A stretch of 64,000 nucleotides of DNA. Origin: Stanieria cyanosphaera PCC 7437 (GTDB lineage Bacteria > Cyanobacteriota > Cyanobacteriia > Cyanobacteriales > Xenococcaceae). Location: NCBI RefSeq assembly GCF_000317575.1, contig NC_019748.1:4918501-4982500 (forward strand), written 5' to 3'. How positions within the stretch are numbered: position 1 is the stretch's first letter; each line of letters starts with the position of its first letter. Positions 61,004 through 64,000 of this stretch are shown in pieces. The translations under genes were made by a program, and so were the position numbers. The notes under the pieces were generated by a model, which saw only the letters and a program-made list of their open reading frames with translations, was not told where the DNA came from and ran no database searches.

Positions 61004-62251
61004 TTAAGTTAAATACCTAAAAACCATATTCAGCAAGTCTGATTGAGTAAAAGGTTTGGTCATATAATCAGTCGCTCCTGCCATTCTGGCTTTAGCTCGA
61101 TCTATTAATCCTTTATTACCAGTAACCATTACAATTGGTGTGTCTTTAAAGGCTGAATATTTTCTAATCAAAGAGCATAACTTATAACCATCAATATTGG
61201 GCATTCCTACATCTAACAAAATTAAATCTGGTTGAATTCTAATAATTTTCATTAAGGCTTTTAATGGTTCTGTAATAGGAAAAACTGAAAAGTCGTCTCG
61301 CTCCAAAAATCTAGTAATTTCATTAAGAATGGTTGGACTATCATCTATGCAAACTATTTTCCATTGTTTTTGGGAAAGAGCATTATTTGGTAAATCTGGT
61401 ATGTTAATTTCATCTGCATCACTAATAGTTTGTTGTGACAAAGATCTGCTAATAATTGCTAAATTTTCTTGAGAAAACTTTGGTATTTGATCAAAAGGTG
61501 GTTGTGGATCTCTTAAGATAATATTTTTATTAGCAATTAAAGGATAAAATTTTTTAACCAACATCAGTTCATCTTGGTTGAGTATAGCTGATAATTGACG
61601 AAAATTAAATCCTCGAAGAATTTTACCAATTTTTTGTTGTTCAACTGTAGCATCTGGTTTACTAAAAAAATATGGACGTTGATATAAAGAAGAAATATGA
61701 GGAGTAAAACTTTGCCAGATTTTGAGCTTTTTTGATGTATCTTCAATTAAAGTAGATAGCTCAAATGAACAAAAAATTGGGGTAAATTTATTATTTTTAT
61801 TAAATTCATTTTGGCAATTATTAGGTAATAAAATATAAGAATCAAAAACTTCTTTGATTAATCTATCAATTAAAATATTTGCATATTCTTCAGTCAGATA
61901 TTTTTGCTCGATTAACCAGCAAATTGATTGATAATCTGGAGGTAATGCAGCAGAAGTTTCAATTTCTGTTTCAAAAGACAAACGTAATGAAGAACGTACC
62001 TCATTTTTTAAAGTAGTCGCTTCGTGACTTAAACGACGTAAATGACGCTCTAGTCTTTCAAAAGGATCGATGGAATTACTTGCATACGATATTTTTCCTT
62101 GATGAAGATAAATCCAATAAATTGAATTATCATTTATTACTTTTAAATAGCCATTAGCTTGATTATTTGATAATTCTGCTAGCGAATCGATAGGATAAAT
62201 ATTGATTGAATCTGTTTTGTTATTAATAGCTTGAGAAGAAAATTGATTCAT
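61004..62251 (-). CDS. PatA/HmpA-type regulator (PATAN + receiver)
   Basis: A 415-residue protein with an N-terminal PATAN-type domain (about 15-265, IDSLAELSNNQANGYLKVINDNSIYWIYLHQGKISYASNSIDPFERLERHLRRL), a Pro/Asn-rich linker, and an intact receiver: CIDDSP, Asp in DLILLDVGMPNIDGYKL, Thr in VTGNKG, Lys in YMTKPFT. Together with the CheY-like gene 48 bases downstream it forms the A-B pair of hmp/pil operons. Candidate output to pili. Confidence 0.93.
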   Translation of the reverse strand: MNQFSSQAINNKTDSINIYPIDSLAELSNNQANGYLKVINDNSIYWIYLHQGKISYASNSIDPFERLERHLRRLSHEATTLKNEVRSSLRLSFETEIETSAALPPDYQSICWLIEQKYLTEEYANILIDRLIKEVFDSYILLPNNCQNEFNKNNKFTPIFCSFELSTLIEDTSKKLKIWQSFTPHISSLYQRPYFFSKPDATVEQQKIGKILRGFNFRQLSAILNQDELMLVKKFYPLIANKNIILRDPQPPFDQIPKFSQENLAIISRSLSQQTISDADEINIPDLPNNALSQKQWKIVCIDDSPTILNEITRFLERDDFSVFPITEPLKALMKIIRIQPDLILLDVGMPNIDGYKLCSLIRKYSAFKDTPIVMVTGNKGLIDRAKARMAGATDYMTKPFTQSDLLNMVFRYLT

Positions 62252-62609
62252 AAGTGAGTTATCCTCAACAGGTCTTGATGACCAGACAATATTTAATACT
62301 TAATCAATAAGTTAGTTAGATTTAAAATATATTAATAATTAAAAATATAAGTAATTAAACGAGTTGACGGGGCGTACAAGCCCCTCACAAAATTAAAATT
62401 ATTACTATTTAACAGTGACGAAATAGAATTTATTAGATAGTGACATTAATTATAGTTCCCCAAAATTGCAGATAAATAACATCATTTCATTTCTAAATGC
62501 AATTTTTGTCTTGTTTAAAACATCGTTTAAGTAGTTTTAAATACTACAAAATAATGAAAATTTTTTTGTTGATGAGTTTAAAAATTATGGCAATTGAGAA
62601 AAAGAAACC
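62252..62609. other. Intergenic region between two PatA-type genes
   Basis: About 360 AT-rich bases. Only notable structure is a hairpin with GGGGC/GCCCC arms at 62369-62384. No gene seen; likely contains the promoter of the second cluster's main operon. Confidence 0.5.
62369..62384. repeat. GC-rich hairpin, REP-like
   Basis: GGGGC-GTACAA-GCCCC, a 5-base stem in otherwise AT-rich DNA, within GAGTTGACGGGGCGTACAAGCCCCTCA. Resembles dispersed cyanobacterial GGGCGTACAAGCCC-type repeats (from memory). Confidence 0.5.
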
Positions 62610-63890
62610 CTAGTTCACAGAGTTGATAGCGGTTGTTGGAGTAAGATGTTTCTTAATCAAATCGATAATTGACTTAGCTTCGATCGCTTGATTAAATAGC
62701 TCTGAGCAGCCTACCATTTTAGCTTTGACTCGATCAATCAAATTAACGTTTTGACAAAAAACAATAATCGGCACATTTTGAAAACAAGATAATTGACGCA
62801 ATTGAGCGCACAATTCGTAGCCATTAACTTCTGGAATATTCCAATCGATCAAGATTAAGTCTGGTTTACGTTCTAAAAAAAGTGCGATCGCGTTCATTGG
62901 ATTATGTTCACAGATGAAATTATAGCCTGCTGTAGTGACTATTTTTTCCAGAAGCTGACAAACAACCAGATTGTGATCGACTAAGGCAATTAAAGTATTA
63001 TGATTGTCTGGAGTTGTGTTTGATAATGGATTTTGTAACAATTGGTCTTGAGGAGCGATTTTCGATGTAGAGATGGCAATAGGAATAGTCAAATCTGATA
63101 TTGGCACCAAATCTAATAATCCTAATTGCAGATAAGGAGCAAGTGAACGAGTCAGTAACAGAACATCAGTTTGTTTTTGAACAGCAATATCTCTTAAAGA
63201 ATGTTTTCCATCTATAAGTCGAGTTAGTGCTTGAAAAGTTTTTGGTGAAGTATTTTCTTCTAATTTTTCCAAATTTATAATGATTGGAGCAAGATTAGGA
63301 GAACGTTCTCCTAAATTAGCTTCTTGCCATACTTGCCAAATTTTCCAAGCTTCAATAATTTGTTGCTCAGAATCAATCATGGCAAATTGCTGAGGGGCTG
63401 TCCCCCGAATCGAACTGTTAGATAAAGTTTGTTCGCGTGGGTTCAGATGGTAAGTTATGTCTCCTGCTTGAGTAATATCAAAAAAAACTTCTGTGGTGAT
63501 TGACCGAATCATTTTTAGAGCAGTTTCTCGATGAGCCTTACCTTTTTCTACCCACAACCCTAGTAGATCATAATCCCAAGTAATTTCAATTTCTTTGGTT
63601 TTTAATTCGTCAAAATACTTTAATTCTTCAGATAATTGATGAGCTAAATGAGGAAAATTGACTGCCAGATGTCTGCGCCATCTTCTAACAGTATGTGTTC
63701 CTCCTGTAACGTAAACAATTCTTCCCCAATAAAGATAAAATATCCATTCTTGTTGTTGCTCATCTCTAAAAACAAGCTGACCGCTATAGCCATTTTGTTT
63801 TAAGCCTTGAAACAATCGAATCTGTTTTGAGGCTACAAACTCTTCGATTGAAACTAAAGATGGAGTTTGATCGCTATTCATGGTTACCAT
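62610..63890 (-). CDS. PatA/PixG-type regulator with degenerate receiver
   Basis: The frame is open back to a TTG at 63965, but the ATG at 63890 (after AATGGAGCA) aligns exactly with the start of its paralog at 49882-51084, giving 426 residues. PATAN domain (GQLVFRDEQQQEWIFYLYWGRIVYVTGGTHTVRRWRRHL) followed by a receiver-like domain in which the acidic pair is Asp-His (LVDHN), the phospho-acceptor Asp survives (LILIDWNIPEVNGYEL), but the conserved Thr is Cys (IVFCQN) and the conserved Lys is Gln (LFNQAI). It is probably unable to switch by phosphorylation. First gene of the block in transcription order. Confidence 0.92.
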   Translation of the reverse strand: MVTMNSDQTPSLVSIEEFVASKQIRLFQGLKQNGYSGQLVFRDEQQQEWIFYLYWGRIVYVTGGTHTVRRWRRHLAVNFPHLAHQLSEELKYFDELKTKEIEITWDYDLLGLWVEKGKAHRETALKMIRSITTEVFFDITQAGDITYHLNPREQTLSNSSIRGTAPQQFAMIDSEQQIIEAWKIWQVWQEANLGERSPNLAPIIINLEKLEENTSPKTFQALTRLIDGKHSLRDIAVQKQTDVLLLTRSLAPYLQLGLLDLVPISDLTIPIAISTSKIAPQDQLLQNPLSNTTPDNHNTLIALVDHNLVVCQLLEKIVTTAGYNFICEHNPMNAIALFLERKPDLILIDWNIPEVNGYELCAQLRQLSCFQNVPIIVFCQNVNLIDRVKAKMVGCSELFNQAIEAKSIIDLIKKHLTPTTAINSVN

Positions 63891-64000
63891 TGCTCCATTG
63901 TTAAGTTTTGCCTCAACTCGATTGTAGAATAACGACGATTTTAACATAGGAAAAAATATTGACAATTTGATTAAACAGTGAGTTCAAAAAAGACTTGATT

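Overview
The window is about 64 kb of AT-rich cyanobacterial chromosome. The evidence is the gene content: chlH, the sulfolipid genes sqdB and sqdX, a GH100 invertase, two bilin-type GAF sensors, PatA/PixG-family regulators and a cyanobacterial TamB-like protein. The octamer GCGATCGC (HIP1) also occurs very often. A unicellular or pseudofilamentous lineage such as Pleurocapsales (Stanieria-like) would fit, but that is an inference from overall feel, not a database match. I see no tRNA, rRNA, CRISPR array or prophage.

Region 1 (1-9350) is accessory in character. It holds a small hypothetical gene, a cyanobacteriochrome (DXCF-type) histidine kinase, a pentapeptide-repeat protein, a Uma2-family nuclease-like protein, a solitary SPPY-type DNA methyltransferase, an outer-membrane barrel-like protein, and a cytosine-5 methyltransferase. 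The last carries a long C-terminal domain that looks like a PD-(D/E)XK nuclease, so it may be a one-protein restriction-modification system.

Region 2 (9350-23010) is mostly housekeeping and stress: a universal stress protein with a membrane partner, a secreted pentapeptide protein, an isopropylmalate-dehydratase-like enzyme fused in reversed order (small domain first), a cupin divergent from an HxlR regulator with two candidate operators between them, a neutral/alkaline invertase, a GST, a TPR membrane protein, a candidate Yfr2-like small RNA, and sqdB and sqdX for sulfolipid synthesis. REP-like palindromes and heptamer repeats lie around 17.2-17.4 kb.

Region 3 (23070-39170) holds a 1837-residue TamB-like protein, DUF167 and DUF554 proteins, a long prokaryotic Argonaute with an intact predicted DEDD tetrad, and a REP-associated tyrosine transposase (RAYT) directly upstream of it. 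The RAYT has a perfect 28-bp palindrome upstream and an identical copy inside its own reading frame. Then come chlH, a 3' remnant of an alkA-type glycosylase gene, a 1-Cys peroxiredoxin Q, a Cys-rich small protein and a phosphoribulokinase/uridine-kinase-family protein.

Region 4 (39413-63890) is one unidirectional minus-strand block of fifteen taxis genes: three PatA/PixG-type regulators, two CheY/PixH-type regulators, four CheW, four methyl-accepting proteins and two CheA hybrids. It reads as two neighbouring systems. The downstream one (39413-51084) has the gene order of the Synechocystis pix phototaxis operon (G-H-I-J1-J2-L) plus an extra CheW, and its J1 sensor has the cysteine pair of a DXCF cyanobacteriochrome. 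The upstream one (51306-63890) has two Cache-type sensors and resembles the pil/hmp-type systems that control type IV pili. One of its PatA-type proteins has a degenerate receiver. The block probably couples light and chemical sensing to pilus-based motility or to cAMP/pilus output; that link is inference.
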